Shown here piece by piece: positions 22,950 through 35,232 of a DNA stretch of 64,000 nucleotides. The stretch covers positions 1 to 64,000 of the forward strand of contig JAURVB010001797.1 in NCBI GenBank assembly GCA_033002965.1. The letters run 5' to 3'. The notes below the pieces were generated by a model that ran no database searches, had not been told where the DNA came from, and saw only the letters and a list, made by a program, of their open reading frames with translations. The translations under genes were made by a program, and so were the position numbers. Origin of the DNA: Piper betle. Its lineage: Eukaryota > Streptophyta > Magnoliopsida > Piperales > Piperaceae. Within the stretch, counting starts at the first letter, position 1, and each line of letters opens with the position of its first letter.

Positions 22950-25900
22950 CTGTTTGAAACGGAAGAAAAACAATTTCGTCAACAAATTGATCATGCATGG
23001 TTTACCTGAAATGTAAAGAGGAAAAATATATTTATAATATGACCATATCTGGGCCTGTACCATCATGGCCAACATCATATTACTTATATGCCCTGTTTGA
23101 AATGCAAGAAAAACAATTTTGTCAACAAATTGATCATGCATGGTTTACCTGAAATGTAAAGAGAAAAATATATATTTATAATACGACCATATCTGGGCCT
23201 GTACCATCATGGCCAACATCATATTATTTATATGAGATGAATTCATGAAGCTTTGATCTCAAAAGTATTGTTTTAGAACATAGAGTGTCATCTTATTAGC
23301 ATTTGCAGTCAGTAGCCAGCAGCTAAGTTCTTCGACTTCTCGTTGGCAGAGAATGCATGCATGGATATATAAAAGCCATCAACAACCATCAAGAACTAGT
23401 CTTTTCACCTCCATTTTTTTGTCGACCCAATACAGAGTTTCTTCTCGAATTTCATGAAATGACCTTATATAATAATATATAAAAGTGATAAGATTGATTT
23501 TGATAAATTTTTAGTTGAATTATTAATAGCTTTGTTTAAAAATTCACTCAAACTTGACTGGGAGTGATAGAACTGCCTCGGTCTAGAAGCGCGACGATTA
23601 ATATTTAAATATATTGAATGTGGACAACTAGCATGAATTATTATAAATTTAAAATTTTATTTTGGTTATAAATATTCTAACTGAATCTGTGGCTTCCCAG
23701 CATCAAACTCTGTAATTGACAGGACTTTGAGATTGATTTCATTTCACTCCTCAAATAAACTAAGAGAAGTTATAACAATAAACACATCATAAATTTTTAT
23801 ATATTTTTGTTAAAAATTTAAAAATAATGCAAACCATGCATTTGTTGATTTCAAGCCACAAGAAAAGAATGCACTCATTTCCTTATATTTTTTATTTGTC
23901 ACATTGAAAATAAGTCTAAATTATGACTCTAAATAAGATTGGTCAATTCGACTTTATAGAATGTTGAGTTGAGTTTGAGTGGTGAGTTTTTGAATTGGAG
24001 TCTAAATTTATAAGTAATTATCTTACCTTATATTGAAAGATTTTCACATTGAATGTGCTTATTTTGTTTTAGGTTTTTAATTAAAGTTTAAATTTCTCAT
24101 AACACATGTTTTTGAGACTAATGCTTGATTGTACAATCAAATGGAGTCAAGATCAAACTCTTGTCAATTCATGGCTTTTAAATTTAAAGAAGGTATGAAC
24201 GTACTGACGTTGATTAAGGACATTTTTAGTTAATATATAAAGTTCAAAATTGGAATAAAACTTAAAATCATTTAAGAATTACATATATAAACTTTAGAGG
24301 TTATCCATTCACGTAGTTAATCAAGCTGGGAACGCAAGCTCCACAAATCCAATGATAAACTTATTGATTTAATCTTAAACTAAAATAAAAGGAACACCTT
24401 AACTTTGGAAATATTCAATATTTGGCCCTGATTTCTTATAATATAGGGAAAATATCAATTGACATCACTCGACCAACCCAAAACATCACTTAGCTACGCT
24501 CTCTTTCAAAAGTCAACACTTAACATCCTTGCTATCTAACTCGGTTAAATTATTTATGTAAATTGATGACATGTCAAATTGACGTGGTATTACTTGCCTA
24601 CCTCAAAACCCTAAAATTTTATTACAACCACCGTCCCTCCCAAGCTACCACCGCCTATTCTTCTCATATCTTCATTGGCCAGCCACCGTGCTTCAATTGC
24701 CACTCTCCTTCGACAAAGAGGCAATACCATCTACTTGATGCCCTTTCCCCACTTTGCTAGTATCTAATGTGACCAGAGATGATGGAGAGGAAATAGTTGG
24801 ATGTCCCTCAAGAGAAGCACGATTGGGTAGAGCAATTCCATGTCATTAATAGAGCTACCCCAACCATCACTACGACTGGGTCCTTACTGAAGGATCGTCC
24901 CAGTGTAGAAGATGGCAAAGGTGAAGGCTTTGGTGGTGTAGATTCAGGTCTGAGCTTTGGCAAAGGTGGTGTGCAAGGTAAATGTTTGTTGAAATGCCTC
25001 TATCATTTAAAGTCAGAACTTTTTATCATGTGACCTTATTGTTATTATGAACTTTTGGAACTCCAATAATTTCTTTGAACTATTTAGAGTGGAGTGTAAA
25101 TTAGATATATCTATAATATGGAGAAATTGTCACTATGCATTGGAAATATTTAGTGATGATGAACTTATTTTTTCATTACATATAGCAAGTACTTTTGATG
25201 ACTTGATATTTGCCTACTCTATCTTTTATTCTTCTCCATCTTTTTCATTTCCCTCCCTTACATGTGAAGAGATTGAAATAGATATGTGATGAAGGTGCCA
25301 ACGAAGATGATGGAGGCTTTGGTGACTGCGATGACTCTTCATGTGATAGAGATTTTCAAAATGCAGATGTAGTTATAGATAATGAGGTTAGAAAGTAGTG
25401 GATCGATGAGACAAATGACATGGATGTGGATATATGGTCAAATATAGGGGAGAGGTCTGATTATTGTTCCAATAGTGATGACAATGCACATTTTAAAGAA
25501 GAAGACCTAGATGAACCTAGATTATTGATATGAATGGATTTTCCTTCAGGTGTTGAGTTGAGAAGAACTGTAGAGGAATTTGCAATAAAAAATGGGTTTG
25601 ATTTGAAGAGAAAAAATGAAGCTCATAGATACAAGGTGGAATGTGCTACAAATGGATGTGGTTGGAGATTGCATACTTCAATTTTAAAAGATAAACACAT
25701 GTTTTGTATCAAGACACTAAGATCAAACTATACTTGTGTACAAGTTGAGCGGAATCGCACGGCCAATGTGAAATGCATTGCAACGAAAATAGAGGAAAAA
25801 GTACGAGAAGATCGAGATTTAAAGCTTGAAAACAATTCAAAATGATATGTGGAAAGTTTATAATATTTTTGTATCAATGCAATCATTTTATAGGGTGAAA

Positions 25901-28900
25901 AGAAAGGCATTAGCAAAAATAGATGATGTATTGATGCTTAATATCATAAGTTGCTCAATTATTGTGCAACATTGCATCAAACAAACCCGGGAACTAGGGC
26001 ATTGATTAGTGTTGAAAGACCACTTCCATACTCACCCTTAACTTTCAAGAGACTATTTGTGTGTTTTGATGCATGAAAGAAGGGATTTTTAGTTGGTTGT
26101 CGCCCTCTAATTGGACTTGATGGGTGTCACTTAAGTGGTCTGAAGAAAGGTATTTTGCTAGCTGATGTCAGAACAAGATGGAAATAATGGATTATATCCT
26201 ATTGCATTTGCCGTCGTTGAATCAGAAAATGCAGACAATTGGACTTGGTTTCTTTGATAACTTCTAATGTCAATCGGTCTTGGTCCTGTAGAAGAACATG
26301 GATGGATGTTCATGTCAGATAGGCAAAAGGTATACTTTAGTTTTGACGTTCATTCATTTACATGGTTTATTTATATGCTTTAACATAATTTTTTCTTTTG
26401 TCCTATAGGGAGTTTTGTCGGCTTCTGAAGAACTCATCCCAACAGCTGATCATAGGTATTGTTGTCACCATTTATATGAAAACTTCAAGAAGAAGCACCT
26501 GGGTAGAGCTTTGAGGGGTGCATTTTGGTTAGTTGCACAAAGTTGTAATCGAGCTGAATTTGATCTTCATATGGCTACTATAAAGAAGATAAAACCTACT
26601 GCTTATGGCTTATTAGAGAGTATTCCTTAGTCATCTTGGTCACGACATGCATTTAGCCCTTGTGTGAAGAATGATGCTTTGGTGAATAACTTCTCAGAAT
26701 CATTTAACAACATGATATTGCAAGCACGGGAGAGGCCTATAATTAGCTTAGCTGAAACAATTCATAGGATGTGCATGAAGATGATTGGACAAAGGGCACA
26801 TAAGAATTTTGGTGAGAGAGCTATTATTTGTCCAAATATAGTGAAGAAGCTTAAACTTGTCATGGGTGATGCCCAAATGGTGAATTTAATTCCAAGTGGT
26901 GATGGTTATTTCGAGTGTAGACAGTTGGATAAGGTATATGTTGTTTCATTAAAGGATAAAACATGTTCATGTTGTGAATGGTTGCTTTCAGGTTTACCAT
27001 GTAAGCATGCCTTGGCTACCATAATGTTTGACTGAAAAAATATGGAGGAGTTTTGTGATGAAGCATTTTCAGTTGCACGTTAAAAGAAAACATATGATTA
27101 CTGTAATTCATCTAATAGTAGATGAATCTAAGTGACCAGAAGTAGAGGGGAATATAGTACACCATCCCATAATAAGAAATCAAACAGGGAGGCCTCGAAA
27201 AAAATAGGAGGAAAGACAAACATGAAAAACGTCAAAATGGTTGCACTATATATTAAATTTATTTTTCACAACTACAAATACAATATTAACATTTTCCTTT
27301 GTTTTTTTTTAAATTTCAGATGATGTACCACGACCACATGTGAGAGCATTGACAGATTCAAGGAGAAGAGTTCTAGGTTCCACAAGTGGAGGCTAAGCTA
27401 GTAAATTGTGAAAATTATAGGTTTTGGCTAAGTTTTCTTGGGCAGATTGGGTTTTCTAAAGTTGTTTGATAACACTTGATGTCATTTGAATTTAGTGACT
27501 ATTTTCTGTATGTACCACTCCCTGGTGTTCGGGAGTTGAAATTATTTTGTTAACCATTTTTAAACTTACTTGGGAAAAGTAGTTGATCCTTTTAAAATTA
27601 CGGTGGATGAAATAAAGTATAAGGTTTTGACGTGGACAAGTAATGCCACGTCAATTTTGGTGGTGATGGTCACGACACCAAAATCTCCTCTAATATCATG
27701 TAGCGAGCTAGGATATAAAGAAGCTGAAGCATCATGAGAGGTTTGAAGGATGGAGGAAAATGAAGGAGTTCATTCTTGATTGTTTTGATACTCAGGTAAA
27801 AACATCTACTTTTTGGACTCTTCGGTTCATGTTGAGCATATAATTCTTGCATCCCCCTCACATATTTATATATAACCTTCGTATATCTTCGTTCTGTAAT
27901 CTGATTCGTAATGAACTAGAATTTAGGAGGTTTAGAAAGGGAGATGGCTCCCCCTTTGGGGATACCTCCTACCTTAGAGAGGCTGGTTTTGTTTTCGGTT
28001 GATGGTCGTAGGAGTTGCCTCGGTTAGAGTGCGGTTGCGTGGGTGTGAATGCCGAATGGTCTTTAGGAAAGTAAGTGGGATCAGTTAATAATCTTTAGGG
28101 AAGACTGAGAGATGTAAGTCTTGTGTGATAACAAATTGCTCTTAGTTCAGGCGTGTTGATCTATAAGTTTGAGACGGAGAGAGGTTGAGAGACGTTGTAT
28201 ACTTTTAATCTTTCTTATTGTGGTATGCTCTTCTCTGTGGAATTGACTTAGTGTTTCAACAATCCACGTTTTACTTGGCATCTCTATTTTGCTCCGCTAG
28301 TTCCGCTATGCCAATTTGGAGAGGTCTATGTGATCCCCAACATATCTGTCCTCTTGAGACCCTAACATCCAAGATGTTTGGGTTTTTGTCTACCCACCAC
28401 AATTATGATCATCTTGTTCACGAATTTGTCTTCCAGAATAGTACATCACATTACATCACTGTTAAAATTGTTCAATCACATTATACAGTTAGTAGTTTAA
28501 TCTGACAAAGAAATAATACTATCTCTTGATGATTTGATCCATATATTTTGCTATTAGCCTGATGCCTCGATATCTATCTCCATGAAGTGTTTCTAGCTAA
28601 CCCATATGACCACAATTTGAGTGTCTCCCATCCCATCAAACCACATTTTTTGCAGCAAAAAAATTATGGTACTGTTGTTTATGTCATTATTAAAATGTTA
28701 GTGCCAACTTTGAGCAAAGGGATAATCAAGACTCCAAAACGCATAAACTGGGTCGCCTGATATCACTAATGGCCACAGTAATTGCACTGCATGCCTGTCT
28801 TTACTCTTGAATGCTAAGCATGTTAAAGATTAAATGCTACGGGAGACAAGGACTATCTCAGTTAACTGTAGCGAGGAATCCGTATACTGATAGACCTAAC

Positions 28901-29973
28901 AACCCATGTATAGCCATTTTGAAAGATGCTCATATCAGAAAGATATATGAATCATTCTAATTAGCTTTATTGCCCATTAAGACTCTAATAATCAAGACAT
29001 AATCCTTCTGATTTTTGTAGTATGGTTTAGTTAATCAGTCATGATTAATGTGATATTTGGTGACAGCTGAATTATTGCAAACCATATAAAAATGCACTAA
29101 CAAGGAACATGCTCTGTGAATTTGTCAATTTTGGAACAATATATGACCCAGGACAAAATATTGGTTAACCTAGATGAGGTAGAACTTTATGAAACCCAAA
29201 TGTAAGTTATACAAAAGCAACCAAAATTTCATCAACAAATGACAAAGCTTAGGAGAGTAATAAGTGTCTAGGAAAATACCAAATTGAGATTTGGAGGCGA
29301 TGGTCACACTAGTACCAAAGAAGCTCTTCCTTCTTCTCTTGTTGTGACATGCTAGCTTCCTTCTACAACTCCTCTTTGCACCATCAAACTCTGAAACAAC
29401 GTGAAACCTGCAATTGATTAACCGTTACAAGCAACCAAACCAACCATCAATCGCCTCCCAACTGCCGTACAACCAAAACCCTGTTTTGGTCATCAACTAC
29501 AGATGCATAACAGTACCCGATCCCCTTCCTTACCTGCTACACTGTTGGCAAAACCTTTGCTCAATTCCCTTCACCACCACCTCGTGGCCTCGGAATGGCT
29601 CTCACAGACCTTGTGCTTCTTGTGGTACTCCTTGGCCCCTACCAGGGCCGAATTGCACCCTTCCACCTGACACCTCCTCTCCGACGACCACGACAACGAC
29701 GTCGATCTGAGCTCACCATCCTTATAGTTACATCTCTTCTCAACCAGCTTGAAGCTTGTCATGAGCTGCGGTGATCCATGATCTTCACTTGTTCGCTCCA
29801 TCTGATTCTGGGTCATCGTCACTAGCTAGCTCACCCTTTTCATCCCATTGTTTGAGCTCCATCTGTGGCCGGCTGGCCTTGTGGGTGGTGAACACAGGCG
29901 ATGCCGGTGCCGGCGCTGCCAACGACGGATGTGGGTACGCGTTTAACTCAAAGAAGTGGCTTCTTGAATCCAT
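22627..29973 (-). CDS. SBP-box transcription factor (SPL family), three exons, two frameshifts
   Basis: On the minus strand three exons join in phase: 29973-29534, 29407-29280 and 22949-22627. The SBP domain spans exons 1 and 2. It shows [17 protein letters not shown] and KKHKVCESH (first zinc site), [14 protein letters not shown] (second zinc site) and KRSCRRKL...HNKRRRK (basic nuclear signal). The intron after CSR is where SPL genes usually have it. Exon 3 opens with RALSPLS, the coding face of the miR156 site, and ends with SLDLLQV. SPL proteins bind GTAC cores and control phase change and architecture. The predicted product is about 297 residues. A frameshift lies at about 29783-29812 and another (one missing base) at 29581-29582. 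It may be a pseudogene or misassembled; the subclass is uncertain. Confidence 0.8.
22927..22946 (-). promoter_or_regulatory. Degenerate miR156 target site
   Basis: The plus strand reads TGACAGGGGAGAGAGAGCAC. The mature miR156 is TGACAGAAGAGAGTGAGCAC in DNA letters, and the canonical SPL site differs from it only at position 14. This copy has two further changes, A to G at positions 7 and 8. The mRNA therefore has CC in place of UU and the encoded ALSLLS becomes ALSPLS. Two adjacent A:C mismatches in the seed region should weaken regulation. The position at the exon start and the reading frame support identity. Confidence 0.75.
22947..23234. repeat. 143-bp tandem duplication at the exon 3 acceptor
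   Basis: Two copies, starting at 22947 and 23090, share GCCCTGTTTGAAA, CAACAAATTGATCATGCATG, TGGTTTACCTGAAATG and GGGCCTGTACCATCATGG. They differ at only a few positions. Each copy carries the acceptor sequence TTTCAAACAG on the minus strand, so the SPL exon 3 acceptor now has a duplicate 143 bp upstream. As 143 is not a multiple of three, use of the distal acceptor would change the frame. Confidence 0.9.
23235..24575. other. Intron 2 of the SPL gene, part left of the MULE
   Basis: AT-rich DNA without exons that I can recognise on either strand. It is intronic if the SPL gene model is right. Confidence 0.5.
24576..27657 (+). mobile_element. Decayed Mutator-like element (MULE)
   Basis: Inverted termini of about 60 bp flank a MuDR-type transposase remnant. 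The left, 24576-24635, starts AAATTGACGTGGTATTACTT. The right, 27600-27657, read on the other strand starts AAATTGACGTGGCATTACTT. Both continue with a TCAAAACC motif and CACCGT. I could not identify a clean 8-10 bp target duplication, so the outer limits may be slightly off. The element lies in intron 2 of the minus-strand SPL gene, with its transposase on the opposite strand. Confidence 0.75.
25280..27395 (+). pseudogene. MuDR-type transposase, degenerate
   Basis: An acidic N-terminal stretch (25290-25530) is followed by a MuDR-type DNA-binding domain (25534-25845: [30 protein letters not shown]). The transposase core follows with GLDGCHLSG (first catalytic Asp, about 26115), [25 protein letters not shown] (second Asp, 26310) and [11 protein letters not shown] (Glu region, 26690). 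A SWIM zinc finger [16 protein letters not shown] sits at about 26960-27015. An intron 26331-26409 splits DRQK from GVLSAS. A final short exon near 27321-27395 ends LGSTSGG. Stops interrupt the frame at 25843, 26073, about 26628 and 27033, with frameshifts between, so it is not functional. Confidence 0.85.
27658..29279. other. Intron 2 of the SPL gene, part right of the MULE
   Basis: No exon or element is recognisable. If the alternative reading of SPL exon 2 is right, the coding end would be at 29170 and this stretch would be the 3' flank. Confidence 0.45.
29280..29407 (-). CDS. SPL exon 2: end of the SBP domain
   Basis: The acceptor TTGCAG (plus 29408-29413) precedes a 128-bp exon encoding [18 protein letters not shown] and HNKRRRK. 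The usual AGHNERRRK has become [10 protein letters not shown] chose the donor TTTG|GTATTT at 29280/29279 because it puts the exon in phase with exon 3. Reading on without splicing gives a stop at 29170-29172. Confidence 0.75.
29534..29973 (-). CDS. SPL exon 1: N-terminus and first SBP zinc site
   Basis: The ATG at 29973 begins [16 protein letters not shown]. The frame runs through an acidic stretch ([12 protein letters not shown]) and meets TGA just after. The SBP half-domain continues in the next frame, from about 29812, as far as CESHSEAT. One base is then missing (AG where AAG is expected, 29581-29582), and [16 protein letters not shown] follows up to the donor CAG|GTAAGG at 29534/29533. 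Net length is 440 bases, ending in phase 2. Confidence 0.78.
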
Positions 29974-30039
29974 GTTGAAAGGAAAACAGACAGTGACGAA
30001 TTTTTTGGTGTGGGCTTGACCAAGTGGGATTGTGTGAGT

Positions 30040-30056
30040 GTTATGTATATATATAT
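30040..30056 (-). promoter_or_regulatory. TATA box of the SPL gene
   Basis: The plus strand reads TATATATATATAATA here, which on the minus strand is a TATA element about 70-80 bp upstream of the ATG at 29973. The spacing allows a start site about 30 bp downstream and a short leader. Confidence 0.5.
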
Positions 30057-32428
30057 AATAGTCATCTTCCCTGCTTAGCTGCAATAGCTTTCTGGTCTGG
30101 TTGAGGTTGTCTGTGGGAAAAGTAGAAGGGAAGACTTTTTCTGTGTGGCGAGAAGGAGAGTACACATATGTCCTTAATTTGATGCCACTTGACAATGTTG
30201 GTACATTTTGTTAAATTGGATGTCGCGGTTTATAGATTTTTAGGTGCGCTGCTAAACCTCTAACAGCTTGTTCGACGGATGTACAGTAGTAACAGTGCTA
30301 CAAGTGAGTTAAGATAGCTGTGGATATCATTGATGTTCACCTTCGTCGAAATTATTCGGATATGCTATAATATTGTGATTTGCGTTTATTTTACGTTGTT
30401 GTTAATTGTGATTATACAGCGTACATGGTAAGGGGCAACATTTTCTTTCTATTTTACTTACTTTAAGGTGTGTTGCTGTCGTTTTTTTCTTTTTGATGAT
30501 GTGGTAATTTGGATTAAATGAGTGAACAAATAATTTGCGATTATGCTTAGCTACCTTAGAAAAAAATATTATACATTCACTCTATTTGGACGGAGCCATT
30601 CTCGCCAGGTTGAATTGTTTGCAGTTTTAAGTGTAATTTAGTATTACCAATATGATAAGATTTGTGATTTTTATCTTTAAAAAGCCTTCAGTTTTTCATC
30701 TCCGGTTCGTTGACTAGGTCAACATGCAGCGGTGCTAAACTCTAACTTGCTCGTAATTTGTTTGAACGTGAATAATGGAACCGTAACATGCTATTAAGTT
30801 TGGTTCCAATTGAGATCATTTTTGTATGTGAGCTCGACTCAAATCTAAAAACCTTTTATTTTTAATCCCAATTGAGTTGAATCCAACAAATTAAGTGCAC
30901 TTTAAACTATAATTATAATAAGATCTTAGTTAAGTTAGCTATGTTTCGAACTTTGAGCTGAATTGAACGGGGCCAAGCCTGAGATGCCCCGAAGAAGAAT
31001 AGGCTTCTTAGTGTTTCCTCCTTTTAAGACATGATATTTTCACCAGATTTTGCATCTTCATGATTTACATAATCTCTAATATTATTATGTGTAATAGAGA
31101 ATTAATCTTTTATTAATTTATTTAAATACTATTCATATGTGTAAAAACTAAGTTTCAGAAGGTGTGCTAATAGCTCGACAAAGCTCTCATTTAGTCAATG
31201 GTCGACTCACGTTCGTTTGAGTTAAAGATCGACTCAAATCAAGTGATTACGAGTACGAGCACACCTGTGTTCACCTCGACCCGAAATAATGTACATTAGA
31301 TACATATTTTATATATTTTTATGTACTCATTTACTTAAAATATAAGAAAATGTAATTATATTTTAATGAAAATTTTACGTGACAATACAATGATTTTCTT
31401 TTTAAATTAACTAGTTGACATAGAATTGAATTGAAATTAAACTAATTAAACTTTCATAATTTATTTTATTTTAAGTTATCTAGAAAAATATATATATGAG
31501 AATAATACTCGAGGCCCAACTTTTAAGCATGGCTGAACTCGATTCAAATTGCTTGACCAGCCCTTATTTAATAGCATTCAAAGCCTGACCCGGAACATTT
31601 TTTTGAGATACTCATCCAAAAAACCTTGGAACTCAATTAGTTGGCTTAGCCACCCTTCTTATTTGGACATATCATTAGAGAGTCTTTTGGATCAAATCTG
31701 AATAGAGATCAAATTAATTTGACATTCAACATTTTAATTTAGTATATTTTTAGAATATATAAGAGACTCAACCAAAAAGCTTCAAACTCAAGGCAAGCAA
31801 GAAGGTTGTAATGACCCAACCCAAATTTAATATAATGGGTCTAAGTCATTTTATTTTAAATTGATTATCTAATCAAGTTAATAATCATAAATATATCCCA
31901 ATCAATATACTAAATCTTACACTTCATTTACCTTAAAGAAATCGTCTTACAAATTTCTATGCTAAGCTTATGAGCCCAAGGTGTGTCCGTTACACCCCAT
32001 CGTCCAACACAATCTTAGGCTGGTTTTAATACCATTAACAACAACCAAATCTAAGTGCTGATAGTCGTAAATCATTTCTTTCAAAATATTTAACACAAAT
32101 TGAATATCATAATTTTGTTTATTAATACTATATCTTATTCTGGTAAATATCAAATGTAAAATTAATTTTTAAGGTTTTACAAAGGCCACCAGACCTGGCT
32201 AACCTAAGGCCCAAGACCGCTCCTTAACCAGGCTAAAGCAAGGCCCGCGCCGTCGAAATTTTGCAAAATAAGTGTATCAAGTTGAATCGCCTATCTTGGT
32301 ATAAAAAGAGTTGAATAAAGATGATGTTACACAAAGAATATTTACAAAATCACTTAGTAACTTTTATGTGGCCTAGAGATTAGGAATTGACGCTTTTTCT
32401 GCCAAGTAACTCAAGTGAAGAAACATTA

Positions 32429-32500
32429 AATCATGCATGCAACAACATCAATTCCAATGGAAAGTATGATGCATGCAACAACATTCCAATGGAAAGCACA
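32429..32500. repeat. Short direct duplication
   Basis: The text CATGCATGCAACAACAT followed by TTCCAATGGAAAG occurs twice in succession, the second copy lacking three bases. It is a simple tandem duplication of about 35 bp. Confidence 0.8.
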
Positions 32501-33468
32501 CACCATCTCATCTCCAATATTGTTCTCAACTCTCTTCACAGCCTATCGTTTCTAAAAAGCATGCAAAACAAGGCAACAGAAGGGTGTGGAGGGATTGGTC
32601 CAACATAGTTGGAAGCAACTAGCTAGCTCAGTGGGTGATTGGATGGGAAGAAAACAATTTCCACTTAGTTCTGATTAGATTACAAAATCTGGGTCATCTT
32701 TTTTTTCTCCAAGGTCACAGTCAATATTTTTTAAACGCACCGATTTAACTTTTTTAGTCACAGATACAAATTACAAATAAGGAGGAATTGGCTTCTGGTT
32801 TCAAGACAAGAGCTTTCAATGTTAATTAGCTAAACAGATTAATTGCTTTCAATGTGTGTGTGTAGAAATGTCATTCATCAACTACATCAAAGAAAAAATG
32901 AAAAGCCTAATTAATTGCTCCCTGTTAATAGTTGACGTAGGATTCTAAAATACGGAATTAGGATACCCACATTCAAAACTTTCACTAAGATTAGGGTACA
33001 TAAGTGGGGGCGTGCTTGTATATCATTAATTAAGCTTTGACAATATCAACCAACCCCAACAAAACTCCCATACAAAATTGTACCCTTACAAGTTTACTCT
33101 ACTTAGGAAAATATTTTTTGCTGTGCCGTTTTAAATAATGCTACAATTGAGTATAATCAAAATTGATCATTAGCCAATGGTGACAGCCATTACAGGGTTG
33201 TGCTGAAGAGCATTTCTTGACTGCTAATTAAAATAGATAATTATAAGAGAAGGTCTAAAGAAAATTACTTCTGGTTTTCAATTGTAGAGAAAATATAACT
33301 GTGGAGCAACAGTTGTTAAATAGATATTTATTAATGAACAAACAAATTTACAAATTCTGATTTGTTGCGACCAATTGTCATGGGGTTCATAGATAAGCAG
33401 GTGGAGTTGCAAATTATCAACTTTGCAACTCCTCAAGAGCTTGGCCCATGTACAAATGCCTGAGTGAG

Positions 33469-33552
33469 TAGGATGCATCCTACTCTAGGCCCATTGACTA
33501 AGAAAGTAGTCTTACCCAAAGGTGACATAGGATGCATCCTACTCTAGGCCCA
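33469..33552. repeat. Repeated 14-bp palindrome with flanking sequence
   Basis: TAGGATGCATCCTA, a perfect palindrome, occurs at about 33470 and again at about 33526. Each time it is followed by CTCTAGGCCCA. The duplicated unit is about 25 bp with a 58-bp period. Confidence 0.85.
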
Positions 33553-34595
33553 AGGTTCAAACTCTCAACTCTAGACTCATGTATTGAAAAATGCATAATC
33601 TTAATAAATAGTTTCAAGGCTTATTAACATACAAAATGTTAATATTAGTTCAATGCCAGGCTTAATTATATCAAGATTTTTTTTTTGCTTTGAAAAGAGA
33701 GACATAAGTTTGATGCATTTATATAAAAAATTATATTTTAGGTATTAATTTAGGGGAAATTAAGGTGAACTACGTCTCATAGCTGAGAAGAACTATATTT
33801 TTTAATGTAAAATTTTTATTGAGTTTCGCATAATGAGGTATATATGTAAGGACAGTCAAGTATTTGATAAAATTAATTTTTTTAGATATTAATATGACAT
33901 ATTTTTAGTTTTTTTAAAGAATGAACTAGTTTAAATTTATTTTTTATTACAATTACTTTAATAATTAACATGAAAGGATTACAAATATCAGATTCAATTG
34001 AAATTCTATAAGTAACCTACTTATTTATTTTTACATTAATTTATTTGGAATTTAGATAGTAGGATCCGCTAAATTGTAAGCTATATATATGCGCCGCAGT
34101 TCATATATATAAGGTCCCTTCATTTATATCTAATTCTTTAATTATTACGGAATATATAATAACTAGAATGTATTTATGATCTTAAATAAAAAACCCATAA
34201 TGTGGAGTATTAATATTCTAAACTCTAAAGATACACGAGTTTGCTCTGTTACTGTAAACAAAAAAGATACACGAGTTTATTACGTCATAATGAATCATTT
34301 AATTTCTGAAATAAACTTTTTGATAAGAATAAGGCTAGAATCAGATTAAAAGAATTGAGTAGTTAGATTATATTGCAATTATAACTCGAGTCCGACTTGC
34401 TCAATTATTAGCACTAAGTCCTAACTAGAAGGCGAGGTTTGAGTAATGTCGAATAGGAAATTTTCCTACTCTAAAAGCCTACAAATTGTCAAAAACTGTA
34501 AATAATAAAAGCATCTATGGGCAATTAATTAAGAAAGCGAAATATTAGTATCAGATAAAAATATCTCTTGGTATTTAATTAAGAAAGAGAAAAAT

Positions 34596-34770
34596 TAGGA
34601 TTAACATCCGTTGACACTTGTGTCAACTACGTTATCAAATGTTAGCCTTTAAAATACAAGAATGGTTGGATAATGAGTGTAATTTTGTCCAAGAAGATAT
34701 GTGATCTAGATGAATGGTTTGATTTTCATATTACTAATATTCTTATATCAGTTGATACTAATACTAAGCC
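34596..34770. repeat. Possible small MITE-like element
   Basis: The left end reads TTAGGATTAACATCCGTTGA and the right end, on the other strand, TTAGTATTAGTATCAACTGA. They are only partly similar. The left end includes the hairpin GTTGACAC-TT-GTGTCAAC at 34610-34627. I see no target duplication. Confidence 0.3.
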
Positions 34771-34853
34771 TTCTCGTTATAAAAAACGAATACTTAAAAG
34801 TTTTTAAGCTCCATGACAAATAAGATTTCCTGCACCAAGCCATGAAATATGGA

Positions 34854-34981
34854 CCTTGTGATTAAAAATCCTCTTAAATAGCTGCTACAACTAATACTAG
34901 CTGCTTTTCCACAAACTCCTTGTGATTAAGAATCCTCTTAAATGGTCGCCACAACTAATACTAGCTGCTTTTCCACAAATA
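34854..34981. repeat. 64-bp tandem duplication
   Basis: Two copies with period 64 start at 34854 and 34918. They share CCTTGTGATTAA, AATCCTCTTAAAT and CTAATACTAGCTGCTTTTCC and differ at a few positions. Confidence 0.9.
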
Positions 34982-35232
34982 CTTCTTGACAAAGGGATTC
35001 AAGCAGGTTGAGAGTGTAATCTAAACAAGATCAAATCCAAGGACATTCACACTAACAACATAACTCAATCGGGGAAGATAGATGAACCTTCAGGGTTTGT
35101 TTGGCACGAAAATAATATAAATGACTAGAAAAAGAATTTTACACATAGAAAAATAATTAATTGTGATCATGATTATTTTGAATATAATATATATTAAATA
35201 TATACTTATTTTCTATAAAATACATAAAATTA

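Larger units (their letters stand above)
30057..35232. other. Intergenic DNA, no gene seen
   Basis: AT-rich sequence with short, unconvincing reading frames. TGTAATGACCCAACCC at 31806 resembles the start of a gypsy LTR, but I find no partner end. The region 31170-31280 resembles the degenerate repeat at 7180-7420. Small duplications are listed separately. Confidence 0.5.
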
